A stretch of DNA of 64,000 nt from Desulfobacterales bacterium. Its GTDB lineage: Bacteria; Desulfobacterota; Desulfobacteria; Desulfobacterales; SpSt-501. Under the pieces are notes generated by a model that did no database searches, was not told the origin of the DNA, and saw only the letters and a program-made list of their open reading frames with translations. The DNA lies in contig JAUQXK010000100.1 in assembly GCA_030834695.1 (NCBI GenBank), positions 1 to 64,000 of the forward strand. Direction: 5' to 3'. A program made the translations under genes and the position numbers. Shown piece after piece: positions 1-7,989 of the stretch (positions are counted from its first letter, which is position 1; each line of letters begins with the position of its first letter).

Positions 1-38
1 ATGGCTTTCTGGACGTCCTCGAAACGATCGCCGGCCAC
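1..38 (-). CDS. possible start of a gene downstream of glyA (partial)
   Basis: A GTG codon at 38-36 lies 7 nt after a GGAGG sequence that overlaps the end of glyA, and opens a frame that runs off the window edge after 12 codons (VAGDRFEDVQKA). The spacing fits a translationally coupled second gene of a glyA operon. Nothing can be said about its product; the call rests only on the ribosome-binding site and the open frame. Confidence 0.3.
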   Translation of the reverse strand, partial: MAGDRFEDVQKA

Positions 39-40
39 GG

Positions 41-1288
41 TCAGCCCTCCAGACGGTCGCGCAAGGGAAAGCGGCGGCAGAGATCCGCGACCATCGCGGC
101 CACGTTTTTCTGGATGGACGGATCATCGGGTTTGGAGAGAATCCGGTCGATCCAGCCCGCAATCTGTTTCACTTCCTCCGGTCCCATGCCTCGCGAGGAA
201 ATGCCCGGAGTCCCGAAGCGCAGTCCGCTCGTCACCAGGGTGGATTCCGGATCGAAGGGGATGACGTTGCGGTTGCAGAGGATCCCGGCGGCCTCGAGCG
301 CCGCCTCGGCTTGGTCGCCCTTGAGCCCCTTGCCCCGCAGGTCCGCGAGCACCATGTGGTTGTCGGTTCCCCCGCTCACCGGCCGGTAGCCCCGGCTGTC
401 CAGTTCAGCCGCGAGGAGGGCGGCCGTATGCAGGGTGCGCTCCTGAACGGCGCGGAACGGCGGGGTCGCGGCCAGGTGGAAGCACACCGCCTTGGCGGCA
501 ACGAGCGACAAGGTGGGGGTGCCCTGGGTGCCGGGGAAGATGGATCGGTCGATCTTCTTAGCGAAATCGGCCGAGCACAGGATCACGCCGCCGTGGGGTC
601 CCATGAGGGTCTTGTACGTGGTGAAGGTCACGAAATGGGCGTGGGGGACCGGGCTGGGGATGGCCCCGGCCGCAACCAGGCCGGCAATGTGGGCCATGTC
701 CACCAGGAGGCGGGCGGAAAACTCGTCCGCAATGGAGCGCAAAGTTTGGTAGTCGATCAAGCGCGGGTAGGAGCTGGCTCCGGCAACGAGCATCCGCGGC
801 CGCACCTGCCGTACCAGATCACGGATGGCATCGTAATCCAGACGCTCGGTCTCGGGATTTACGCCGTAATGCGACGGCTGGAAGATGCGTCCGGTGATGG
901 ACGCCGCGTCGCCGTGCGAGAGGTGGCCGCCGTGGCTCAGCTTCATGCTCACGATCCGGTCGCCCGGGTTCAGCACGGCACCGTATACCGCCAGGTTGGC
1001 ATTGACCCCCGAGTGCGGCTGAACGTTGGCGTGGTCGGCGCCGAAAAGCGCCTTGGCCCGCTCCACGGCGAGCTGCTCGAGCTCGTCCGTCACCCGGCAG
1101 CCGGTGTGGTAGCGCCGGCCCGGGTAGCCTTCGGCCGTCTTGTTGTTGAAGGCCGATCCCAGTGCGTCCAGGATCGCGGCGGGCGCCGTGTTCTCGGCGG
1201 CGATGAGGTTGAGCGTGGTCTCCTGACGGCTGCGTTCTTTCTGAATGAGTGCGGCAACCGCGGGATCGTCTTTTTCAATCAATCGCAT
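41..1288 (-). CDS. glyA: serine hydroxymethyltransferase (GlyA family), variant active site
   Basis: PLP enzyme of about the usual length (415 aa) that interconverts serine and glycine with tetrahydrofolate in the cytosol. Family motifs are present: the QPHSGVNAN stretch, the SHGGHLSHG motif, and the PLP-lysine region TTYKTLMGPHGG with the Schiff-base lysine at K226. In ordinary SHMTs the residue before this lysine is histidine; here it is tyrosine (Y225, codon TAC read on the minus strand at 616-614). This could change reaction specificity, or mark a paralog acting on another beta-hydroxy or alpha-methyl amino acid. It lies 136 bp downstream of cysC on the same strand and may be co-transcribed. 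Family assignment is secure, exact substrate less so. Confidence 0.93.
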   Translation of the reverse strand: MRLIEKDDPAVAALIQKERSRQETTLNLIAAENTAPAAILDALGSAFNNKTAEGYPGRRYHTGCRVTDELEQLAVERAKALFGADHANVQPHSGVNANLAVYGAVLNPGDRIVSMKLSHGGHLSHGDAASITGRIFQPSHYGVNPETERLDYDAIRDLVRQVRPRMLVAGASSYPRLIDYQTLRSIADEFSARLLVDMAHIAGLVAAGAIPSPVPHAHFVTFTTYKTLMGPHGGVILCSADFAKKIDRSIFPGTQGTPTLSLVAAKAVCFHLAATPPFRAVQERTLHTAALLAAELDSRGYRPVSGGTDNHMVLADLRGKGLKGDQAEAALEAAGILCNRNVIPFDPESTLVTSGLRFGTPGISSRGMGPEEVKQIAGWIDRILSKPDDPSIQKNVAAMVADLCRRFPLRDRLEG

Positions 1289-1424
1289 GGTGTCCTCGCC
1301 TTGTAGGCTCCGTCGTCGCCATCGTCAATGGCGCGGGAAAAGTCACGCGATCATAATCAGCCGGCTTGCTGCTTGTCAATCGACAGCAACCCATCACGGA
1401 TCAAGCAGGCGCTGGCTACTCTTC

Positions 1425-2084
1425 TTATGGGGCCGCGGCATAGTAAGTCGTCTGAATTCGGTTGGGCGCGCATGGAATGTAGTTGTGCTGCTTGAGGTGA
1501 TCCATGATGACGCATACGCACCTGTCCACCGTGAGCTGATCCGTGCGCAGATGGATCTCCGGTTTTTCCGGCGGCTCGTAAGGGGCGCTGATTCCGGTGA
1601 AATCCTTGATGATCCCGGCTCGCGCCTTTTGGTACATGCCCTTGGGATCGCGTTGTTCGCAGACGTTGATCGGGCAGTCCACGAAGATCTCGATGAAGGC
1701 ATCGTGCTCGGCCTCTGCCAGCTTTCTGGCCGAATCGCGGTCCGATCGGTAGGGGGAAATAAATGCGGTCAGGCTGATCACGCCGGCGTCACGAAACAGC
1801 TTGGCCACTTCGGCGATGCGACGGATGTTCTCGGTGCGGTCCTCCGGGGAAAATCCCAGGTTGTTGTTCAGGCCGTGGCGGACGTTGTCGCCGTCCAGGA
1901 CGTAGGCATGACAGCCGTGCTCAAAAAGGGCTTCCTCCATAGCGACCGCCAAGGTGGATTTGCCGGAAGCCGACAAACCGGTAAACCAGATGGTGAACCC
2001 GCGGTGGCCGCTCAAGCCTTCGCGCCTGGCCCGGGTGATTCTGCCGGCATGCCAGACGATGTTGGTCGCCTTCCGTTCGATCAT
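1425..2084 (-). CDS. cysC: adenylylsulfate (APS) kinase
   Basis: Phosphorylates adenosine 5'-phosphosulfate to PAPS, the sulfonate donor for sulfation or assimilatory reduction. P-loop GLSASGKS is at residues 36-43, followed by the family's DGDNVRHGLN motif, the DRTENIRRIAE segment, FISPYRSDR and the FVDCP strand. At 219 aa it is a stand-alone kinase with no sulfurylase domain. An upstream in-frame ATG at 2099 overlaps the Shine-Dalgarno GGAGG (minus-strand copy of 2093-2097), so the ATG at 2084, 8 nt after it, is the more likely start. The C-terminal tail of about 20 residues is longer than usual. No sulfotransferase is adjacent, so the use of PAPS is unknown. Confidence 0.93.
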   Translation of the reverse strand: MIERKATNIVWHAGRITRARREGLSGHRGFTIWFTGLSASGKSTLAVAMEEALFEHGCHAYVLDGDNVRHGLNNNLGFSPEDRTENIRRIAEVAKLFRDAGVISLTAFISPYRSDRDSARKLAEAEHDAFIEIFVDCPINVCEQRDPKGMYQKARAGIIKDFTGISAPYEPPEKPEIHLRTDQLTVDRCVCVIMDHLKQHNYIPCAPNRIQTTYYAAAP

Positions 2085-2302
2085 TGAATGATCCTCCATT
2101 CTTGATGACTTTTTACAGGTTCATCATTCTTGCGTCGCACAAGGTCCGGAGCCGTTCATGAAAGATGGTGATTTTAGGAACTTGTCTCTTTTATTGCAAG
2201 CGTATTAAGAAATACCTGAGCGGCCGCACGCTTTTGACAATCCCGGAATTGGGGGCTAATTTTTACAGGATCAATCTTGATTGAACACCGCGGAGCCATG
2301 CC

Positions 2303-3994
2303 ATGACGCCTTCCGATGTGAATGCCGTCCTTGAAAAAGCGGCGGTCCCGGAGCATTCCGTTGCCTTCATGGCGGCCATGTCGGATGGGGAGCCGTTTCT
2401 GGTGGGCACCTACCTATTCATCGCGGCCGAGGACTGGCTGTTGGCGGTGGGCTACCCCATTGAAGACGGTGCCAGCTCCGGTGGATTCGAGCAGGCTCTG
2501 GCCGAGGCGTTACGCCGCACGGCCGCGCGCGACTGCTGGGCGATCTGCCCCGAGTTGCCCGAGCGGTTGAAGACGTATTGCAACAGCCGGGATCAATACT
2601 ATATCCTCGCTCTCGCTGCGGCGGTATCCGGGCGTCTGGAACGACTGGCAGAGCGGGCCGCGGCGAACCTCACGGTCGAAGCTGGAATTGCCTTTACGCC
2701 GGCCCATCGGCGCCTGTGGGCCGAGTTCACGGGCCGGACGGCCCTGCCTCCGAACGTGCGCGAGCTTTACGCCCGCACCGAGTCCGTGCTCCAGCGGGCT
2801 CCCGGCCTATCGCTGCTCAACGCCTGGGGCCGGGACGGCAACCTCGCCGCCTGCCTGCTGCTGGACGCGGCACCGCACCGCTTCACAAGCTACCTCCTCG
2901 GCGCCCACTCCCGCACGCCTTATACCCCCTACGCCTCGGACCTGCTCTTCCGTGAAATGATCCGCATGGCCAAACGCGACGGGAAGGAATACCTGAATCT
3001 CGGGCTGGGGGTGAACGACGGGATTCGGAGGTTCAAAGCCAAGTGGGGCGCCACGCCCGGGCTGTCATACGAAATGGCACAGTGGCAGGAGCGCGCCGGC
3101 CTGCGCGAGGGCGTCGGCGACCTCATGCGCATGCTGGCCGCCATGCCCCGGGAATCCATGTCCAAGCAGCAGTTCCTGGCCAGCCTGCCGCCGCAACGCC
3201 GCTTCGCCATGCTCTGGGAAATCGAGAAAAACGGTCGCCGTTCCTGGATCGGCGGCACGGCACATTTCTTCTGCTACAGCTTCGAACGCTCTTTCCGGGA
3301 GCTGTTCGAAAAGGTCGACACGGTGCTCTTCGAAGGTCCGCTCGATCAGAGGAGCCTGGACCAGGTATCCGAACAAGGGCGAACCCCGGGCACCGAAAGC
3401 CCGCGGGTGGCCGACGCCATGACCGAGGAGGACATCCGCCGCCTGGAGCGGGTGGTCTGCGGCCCGCGCGGGTTCTGGGCGCGATTCATGGGCGCCGAAC
3501 ACAAGAACCCTCCGGACGTGCGCCACCTGCTGGCCCACACCCGCCATTGGATGGCGTTTTTTTCGCTGTGGACCGGCTTTCTGGCCCGACGCGGCTGGAC
3601 CCAGTCCGTGGACTTGGAAGCCTGGCAGCTGGCCCTTGAGATGGGCAAGGCGGTGCGCGGCATGGAGAGCATCCCCGAGCAGATCGAGACGCTGGAGAAC
3701 ATTCCCATGCCGCGGATCGTGAATTTCCTGCGGCAGTGCCGGCAGTGGGACCGTTACATCCAGCGCAACGTACGCGCCTACCTCAAAGGCGATGTGGACC
3801 GCATGTTCGGCACCAGCATCGAGTTTCCGACCCGGACCGAGCTCGTCATCCATCGCCGCGACAGCCGCTTCCTCGAGCGCATGCGGCCCTGCATCGATCA
3901 GGGGCGCTGCGCGGTCTTCGTAGGGTCGGCGCATATGATCAACCTGCGCGCCATGTTGGCCGGGGCTGGCTTCCGCATCCGGAGGATGCGATGA
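2303..3994 (+). CDS. fusion of a GNAT/FemAB-like domain and a TraB/GumN-like domain
   Basis: Two-domain protein of 563 aa. Residues about 1-265 look like a GNAT (BioF2/FemAB-type) acyl- or aminoacyl-transferase, ending in LNLGLGVNDGIRRFKAKWGA, the signature that closes such folds. Residues about 300-563 resemble the TraB/PrgY/GumN (TIKI-like) family: WEIEKNGRRSWIGGTAHF with the first GxxH-type motif G318-T-A-H321, a VLFEGPLD segment, and a second GSAH (H544) near the end. TIKI proteins are metalloproteases; GumN members are mostly uncharacterised. No signal peptide or membrane segment is evident. The stop overlaps the start of the next gene (ATGA), and that gene is a clear paralog of the N-terminal half. 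I do not recognise the fusion as a described protein, and the function is unknown. Confidence 0.85.
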   Translation: MTPSDVNAVLEKAAVPEHSVAFMAAMSDGEPFLVGTYLFIAAEDWLLAVGYPIEDGASSGGFEQALAEALRRTAARDCWAICPELPERLKTYCNSRDQYYILALAAAVSGRLERLAERAAANLTVEAGIAFTPAHRRLWAEFTGRTALPPNVRELYARTESVLQRAPGLSLLNAWGRDGNLAACLLLDAAPHRFTSYLLGAHSRTPYTPYASDLLFREMIRMAKRDGKEYLNLGLGVNDGIRRFKAKWGATPGLSYEMAQWQERAGLREGVGDLMRMLAAMPRESMSKQQFLASLPPQRRFAMLWEIEKNGRRSWIGGTAHFFCYSFERSFRELFEKVDTVLFEGPLDQRSLDQVSEQGRTPGTESPRVADAMTEEDIRRLERVVCGPRGFWARFMGAEHKNPPDVRHLLAHTRHWMAFFSLWTGFLARRGWTQSVDLEAWQLALEMGKAVRGMESIPEQIETLENIPMPRIVNFLRQCRQWDRYIQRNVRAYLKGDVDRMFGTSIEFPTRTELVIHRRDSRFLERMRPCIDQGRCAVFVGSAHMINLRAMLAGAGFRIRRMR

Positions 3995-4845
3995 TCGGCC
4001 CGGATCGACTGGCGCGGGTGACCGCCGCCGCGGTGGTGCCCGAGCAGGTGGTGGGCTACGTCAGCGCGGTGGCCGGGTCGAAGCCACGGATGTTCGGCGC
4101 CTGTGTGGGGTATCCATCCGACGCGGCGATTGTCCTGGTCGGCTACCCTCTGCACGACCCGCTCGACGGGACCGCCATGGCTGCGGCCGTGGACCAGGCG
4201 CTTCGAACCCCGGGGCTGGAACGCATTACCGTCATCGGCCCGGCGCGTCCGCCGCAGGCCCCCGCAAAAAGCGAAACCGCAAGGGACCATTATTATGCAC
4301 TGCCGCTGCCGGAGCCGGCCGCGGGTCAAAAACTGAAAAACCTCCTGCGCCGTGCCGGCCGTGACGTGCGGCTCGCTGCCGGCCGGCGTTTCGAGGACGA
4401 CCACGCGGCACTGGTTCAACGCTATCTGGATGAGCGCTCGCTGGCAGCCGGCACCCGGCAGATCTTCCGGCGGTTGGCGAGCTATGTGGAAGCTTCGGCC
4501 GGTAGCCTGATCGTCTCGGCCCGAAGGACGGACGGACGCCTGGCCGCGTTCGCCGTGGGCGAATTCGCGTCGCTCTCCACGGCCTTTTTCATGTTCTGCT
4601 TTCGCGATCCGCACCTCGCTCCGCCCGGGAGCGCCGACCTCGCGCTGTCCGGACTGTTGCAGGCAGCGCGGCAACGCGGCCAGGCCCGCATGAACCTGGG
4701 CCTGGGCGTCAGCGACGGCATCCGCTTCTTCAAACGCAAGTGGGGTGCGGAGCCTTTTCTGCCGTATGTCGAAACCAGCTGGCAGCCAGCCGGCCCGGGG
4801 CTGCTCTCACGCCTGCGCGGCCTGCTCGGGAGAGACCCGAGATGA
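3991..4845 (+). CDS. GNAT/FemAB-like protein, paralog of the preceding gene's N-terminal half
   Basis: 284 aa from the ATG at 3991, which overlaps the previous stop as ATGA and has GGAGG at 3981-3985; the open frame continues further upstream but that part only shadows the previous gene. It matches the first half of the upstream fusion along its length: VPEQVVGYVSAV against VPEHSVAFMAAM, VLVGYPLHD against LAVGYPIED, ARDHYYALPL against SRDQYYILAL, and MNLGLGVSDGIRFFKRKWGA near the end. It lacks the TraB/GumN domain. A tandem duplication, with one copy gaining or losing the second domain, is the simplest explanation. Probably cytosolic; the acyl or aminoacyl group transferred is unknown. Confidence 0.85.
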   Translation: MIGPDRLARVTAAAVVPEQVVGYVSAVAGSKPRMFGACVGYPSDAAIVLVGYPLHDPLDGTAMAAAVDQALRTPGLERITVIGPARPPQAPAKSETARDHYYALPLPEPAAGQKLKNLLRRAGRDVRLAAGRRFEDDHAALVQRYLDERSLAAGTRQIFRRLASYVEASAGSLIVSARRTDGRLAAFAVGEFASLSTAFFMFCFRDPHLAPPGSADLALSGLLQAARQRGQARMNLGLGVSDGIRFFKRKWGAEPFLPYVETSWQPAGPGLLSRLRGLLGRDPR

Positions 4846-5888
4846 AGAAGCCATCGATCACCGGCAGCGGCATCGAATTCCGCGAACCGGGATTTTGGGA
4901 GACCGTGCGGGAGGTCTTTCTCGGCGCCCGGCGGCCGTTCGACTGCATTCAGGTGGAAGTCACCTCACGCTGTCCGGGCCGTTGCACATACTGCCCCCAC
5001 ACCACCCTGAAAGACCGTTGGCAGGCGCGGGACATGGACATAACCACTTTCGGCCGGATCTGGCCCCTGATGCGAAAATCCGGCCGGGTGCATCTTCAGG
5101 GCTGGGGCGAGCCGTTGCTGAATCCGGCTTTTTTCGAAATGGCGGCGCTGGCCCGCAAAGCCGGTTGCCAGGTCTCCTCCACCACCTGCGGCCTGCGCAT
5201 GGACCCGGAGCTGGCGCTCCGGATCGTCGAAAGCGGCATCGACATCGTGGCCTTCTCGCTGGCCGGAACCGACGCGGCCTCCAACGCCTCGCGATGCGGG
5301 GTGGACTTCGAGCGGGTCTGCGATGCCGTGTCCGTGTTGCAGAACGTTCGGCGGGATCGCACGGGGGTGCATCTGGAAATCCATTTTGCCTACTTGATGC
5401 TGGCCTCCCGCATCGGCGCCGTGCGGGGACTGCCGCTGCTGATGGAGCGGCTCGGCGTGCATGCAGCGGTGATTTCGACGCTGGACTACCTCCCCGACCC
5501 CGGCCTGGCGGCCGAGGCGTTTCAACCCCATGAAGCCGAAAAACTCGCCGGGGCGGCGGCCATCCTCGGTGAAACCGCCGCCGAGGCCCGCCGCCGGGGC
5601 TTGGGGTTCCACTACGAGCTTCCGAGCCCCGGCGGTGCGGGCACCACCTGCCGGGAGAACATCAGCCGCTCCCTGTTTATCGCCGCAGACGGTGCGGTGT
5701 CGCCATGCGTTTACGTCAACGTGCCTGCGGCGGTCGTCGACCCCCGGCGGCGCGTTTTCGGAAACGTGCGTGAGCAGGACCCCTTAGCAATATGGGAAAG
5801 CGAGGGTTTTCGCCGCTTCCGCGAGCGCCTCGCCTGCGGCGACCCGGATCATTCCTGCCGCGCCTGTCCGAAGCGGTTCATGAAGTAA
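4842..5888 (+). CDS. radical SAM protein with SPASM-like C-terminal cysteines
   Basis: 348 aa from the ATG at 4842 (ATGA overlap with the previous gene). The [4Fe-4S]/SAM motif is C44-x3-C48-x2-C51 (CPGRCTYC), followed by a GWGEPLLNP segment typical of the family. The C-terminus carries extra cysteines at C270, C289, C332, C339 and C342, including the SRSLFIAADGAVSPC stretch and HSCRAC, as in SPASM domains that hold auxiliary clusters. Such enzymes often modify peptides or proteins, or act in cofactor and lipid maturation. Tight coupling to two GNAT-like genes implies a shared substrate. No obvious precursor peptide is upstream, but a 57-residue protein gene follows at 5993. Confidence 0.9.
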   Translation: MKKPSITGSGIEFREPGFWETVREVFLGARRPFDCIQVEVTSRCPGRCTYCPHTTLKDRWQARDMDITTFGRIWPLMRKSGRVHLQGWGEPLLNPAFFEMAALARKAGCQVSSTTCGLRMDPELALRIVESGIDIVAFSLAGTDAASNASRCGVDFERVCDAVSVLQNVRRDRTGVHLEIHFAYLMLASRIGAVRGLPLLMERLGVHAAVISTLDYLPDPGLAAEAFQPHEAEKLAGAAAILGETAAEARRRGLGFHYELPSPGGAGTTCRENISRSLFIAADGAVSPCVYVNVPAAVVDPRRRVFGNVREQDPLAIWESEGFRRFRERLACGDPDHSCRACPKRFMK

Positions 5889-5891
5889 ACG

Positions 5892-5920
5892 TTGACAAAT
5901 AAAAACGGGTCCGTTACTCT
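5892..5920 (+). promoter_or_regulatory. possible sigma70-type promoter for the small gene at 5993
   Basis: TTGACA (5892-5897), 17 nt, then TACTCT (5915-5920). The -35 is a perfect consensus and the -10 is weak. It starts just after the radical SAM stop codon, so the small gene could have its own transcript. Inference from sequence only. Confidence 0.35.
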
Positions 5921-5992
5921 CCTTGCACCCGTCGCGCGGTAATCGCGGCGTTCCTTCTCTCAACCCCCTCAAATCCCCGAAAGGAGGCCTCC

Positions 5993-6166
5993 ATGAAGTT
6001 CAGCGATTTTTTCATCCCCAAGATCGCCCGGTCCGACCCCAAGGTCCGGGAGCAGGCTGTTCTCGAGTGCCAAGACAAAGACCTGCTGAAGCGCGTCATT
6101 CAGAATGACAAGGACGAGCATGTACGGCAGGTAGCCAAACAGCGTCTCGATGCGTTGAGCGTATGA
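5993..6166 (+). CDS. 57-residue HEAT-repeat-like small protein
   Basis: The frame from ATG 5993 to TGA 6166 encodes 57 residues and has an excellent ribosome-binding site (AAGGAGG at 5981-5987, 5 nt spacing). The protein is charged and helical-looking, with SDPKVREQAVLECQD followed by NDKDEHVRQVAKQRLDAL. The D-x-x-VRxxA pattern repeated twice resembles a pair of HEAT/armadillo helices. It follows the radical SAM gene by 104 bp on the same strand. It could be an adaptor or a substrate of the upstream enzymes, or unrelated. The single cysteine (C26) is in the first helix pair. Coding is supported by the RBS and repeat pattern; function is unknown. Confidence 0.65.
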   Translation: MKFSDFFIPKIARSDPKVREQAVLECQDKDLLKRVIQNDKDEHVRQVAKQRLDALSV

Positions 6167-6696
6167 GGATCGGACCGCCTGAACGCGCTGGCCGAACCAC
6201 GCAAGCCGTTCGGGGCCCATCAATCGATGCCGGTGCGGATGGTACAGACACCTCGCGCGCAACCTTCGGCTGAGTGACATCAGCCTCCAAGCGCACCAAC
6301 GGAATTAAGCCTCGCCGCCGCCCGTTTTCTAATGGATGCCGAACCTGGGTTCACTACCGATCTGATCTGTCTGGAATCTCGGTCAGCATCCGCGCCGGAC
6401 CAACCGAGTTAAGTTATCTCAAGCGGCTCTCCCCTCATCGGCTTATGCCTGAACCCATCGCACCAGCCGAGCGAACGAATCCAGCACTGAAAGCCAAAGG
6501 CCCTGCGCACTACCAAGCCCCACCGCAGACCGGGAACCGACATCTCCGCATTGCAGAGGATGGAAAATTTTCGTAAAGTAAAGTGGAAAAACCGAATCGG
6601 TTCTCGCTTGTCGGCATGCCCTCGGAATCCATTGACAAGAGCCAGGTCCAGATCAATCGTCATTAATTAGAAGAACCCGGGAAGGAGGTTGCGCCC
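6167..6696. other. 530-bp intergenic region, no gene recognised
   Basis: Short open frames exist on both strands here, but none has a convincing ribosome-binding site or recognisable protein. A TTGACA at 6632-6637 lies about 60 bp before the next gene, without a good -10 partner. I see no repeats or strong hairpins. Confidence 0.5.
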
Positions 6697-7989
6697 ATGC
6701 ATTATGACACCGCGCTGCGGGCTTACACCGCGAAGCGGATCGAGGAAATCGACTCCGCGGACATCCTGATCGGTGTGCCCTGCTACAACAACGAGAGCAC
6801 CATCGTGCACGTGATCCAGATGATCACCCACGGCTTGGCCAAACATTACGGCGGCCGGCGCAGCGTCATCTTCATCGCCGACGGCGGTTCCACCGACGAC
6901 ACGCGGGAGGCGGCGAAGGAGTTCCAGATCAAACCCTGGCAGGAGAAGATCATCTCCATCTATCGAGGGCCGGCGGGCAAGGGCACCGCCCTGCGCTCCG
7001 TCTTCGAGGCCGCCGACCGGCTAAATGTTTCGGTCTGTGCCATGGTCGATTCGGACCTGCGCAGCATCACGGCCGACTGGGTCAAGTACCTGCTCGACCC
7101 GGTTTTGGAGAAGGGCTACCAGTTCGTGGCACCGGTCTACGTGCGGCACAAGTTCGACGGCACCATCACCAACAACATCGTCTACAACCTCACCCGCGCG
7201 CTCTACGGCAAACGAATTCGACAGCCCATCGGCGGCGATTTCGCCATCTCGCGGGATGCGGCCAAATTCTACTCCGAACAGGATGTCTGGCTGACGGACG
7301 TGGCGCGCTTCGGCATCGACATCTGGATGACGACCAGTGCCATCACCAAGGGGTTCCGGATCTGCCAGTCGAATCTGGGCGTCAAGATCCACGACGTCAA
7401 GGACCCCGGCCAGCACCTGGGGCCGATGTTTCGGCAGGTGCTCTCGGCGCTTTTCTCTTTGATGGAACGCTATGAAAGCTACTGGAAAAGCATCAAGGGC
7501 AGCGAACCGCTGGAGACGTTCGGGTTCGAGGGTGCGCCGGAACCCGAACCCGTGAAGGTTAATCTCGATCTGTTGATCGATCTCTTCAAAACCGGCTACC
7601 AGCAGCTCTCACCGCTCTGGCGCGACATCTTCGACGAGGACAGCTTCAAGCAGATCAGCCAAGCCGCCTGCATGGACGCGAAGGACTTCCACCTGCCCAC
7701 CGAGTCCTGGGTGAAAATTCTTTATGAGTTGGCGGCCACCTATCGTCTCTGGACCGTCAACCGCGAAAAGCTGGTCGACATGATGACGCCGCTCTATTAT
7801 GCCCGGGTGGCTTCCTTCGTGCGGCAGAGCCGAGACATGTCCTCCCGGGAGGCGGAGGACCTGGTCGAAGAACAGGCTCTTCGATTCGAGGAGCAAAAGG
7901 AATATCTCATTAAAATCTGGGATGGAAAATCCGCGCAGGCCGCTAAGAGCGATCCAAGAGCCAAAATCGAATGCCCGGTTCAAGACTGA
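6697..7989 (+). CDS. GT-A glycosyltransferase resembling mannosyl-/glucosylglycerate synthases
   Basis: 430 aa, with AAGGAGG about 10 nt before the ATG. The N-terminal GT-A fold shows GVPCYNNESTI, ADGGSTDDT and the metal/nucleotide motif D118-S-D120 (VDSDLRSI). The middle has QPIGGDFAIS and a FGIDIWMTTSAI segment, and the C-terminal third is helical. This order, including the GGD/GID motifs, resembles GT78 mannosylglycerate synthase and GT81 glucosyl-3-phosphoglycerate synthase more than ordinary GT2 enzymes. A compatible-solute glycoside is therefore a reasonable guess, though a cell-surface glycan enzyme is possible. No phosphatase partner of the GpgP type is adjacent. Its last 10 bp overlap the 3' end of the convergent SpoIIE-type gene. 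Confidence 0.8.
   Translation: MHYDTALRAYTAKRIEEIDSADILIGVPCYNNESTIVHVIQMITHGLAKHYGGRRSVIFIADGGSTDDTREAAKEFQIKPWQEKIISIYRGPAGKGTALRSVFEAADRLNVSVCAMVDSDLRSITADWVKYLLDPVLEKGYQFVAPVYVRHKFDGTITNNIVYNLTRALYGKRIRQPIGGDFAISRDAAKFYSEQDVWLTDVARFGIDIWMTTSAITKGFRICQSNLGVKIHDVKDPGQHLGPMFRQVLSALFSLMERYESYWKSIKGSEPLETFGFEGAPEPEPVKVNLDLLIDLFKTGYQQLSPLWRDIFDEDSFKQISQAACMDAKDFHLPTESWVKILYELAATYRLWTVNREKLVDMMTPLYYARVASFVRQSRDMSSREAEDLVEEQALRFEEQKEYLIKIWDGKSAQAAKSDPRAKIECPVQD

Noticed and set aside
6274-6576. 100-residue open frame in the 6.2-6.7 kb gap
   Set aside because: No RBS, no recognisable protein and unlikely composition; treated as noncoding.
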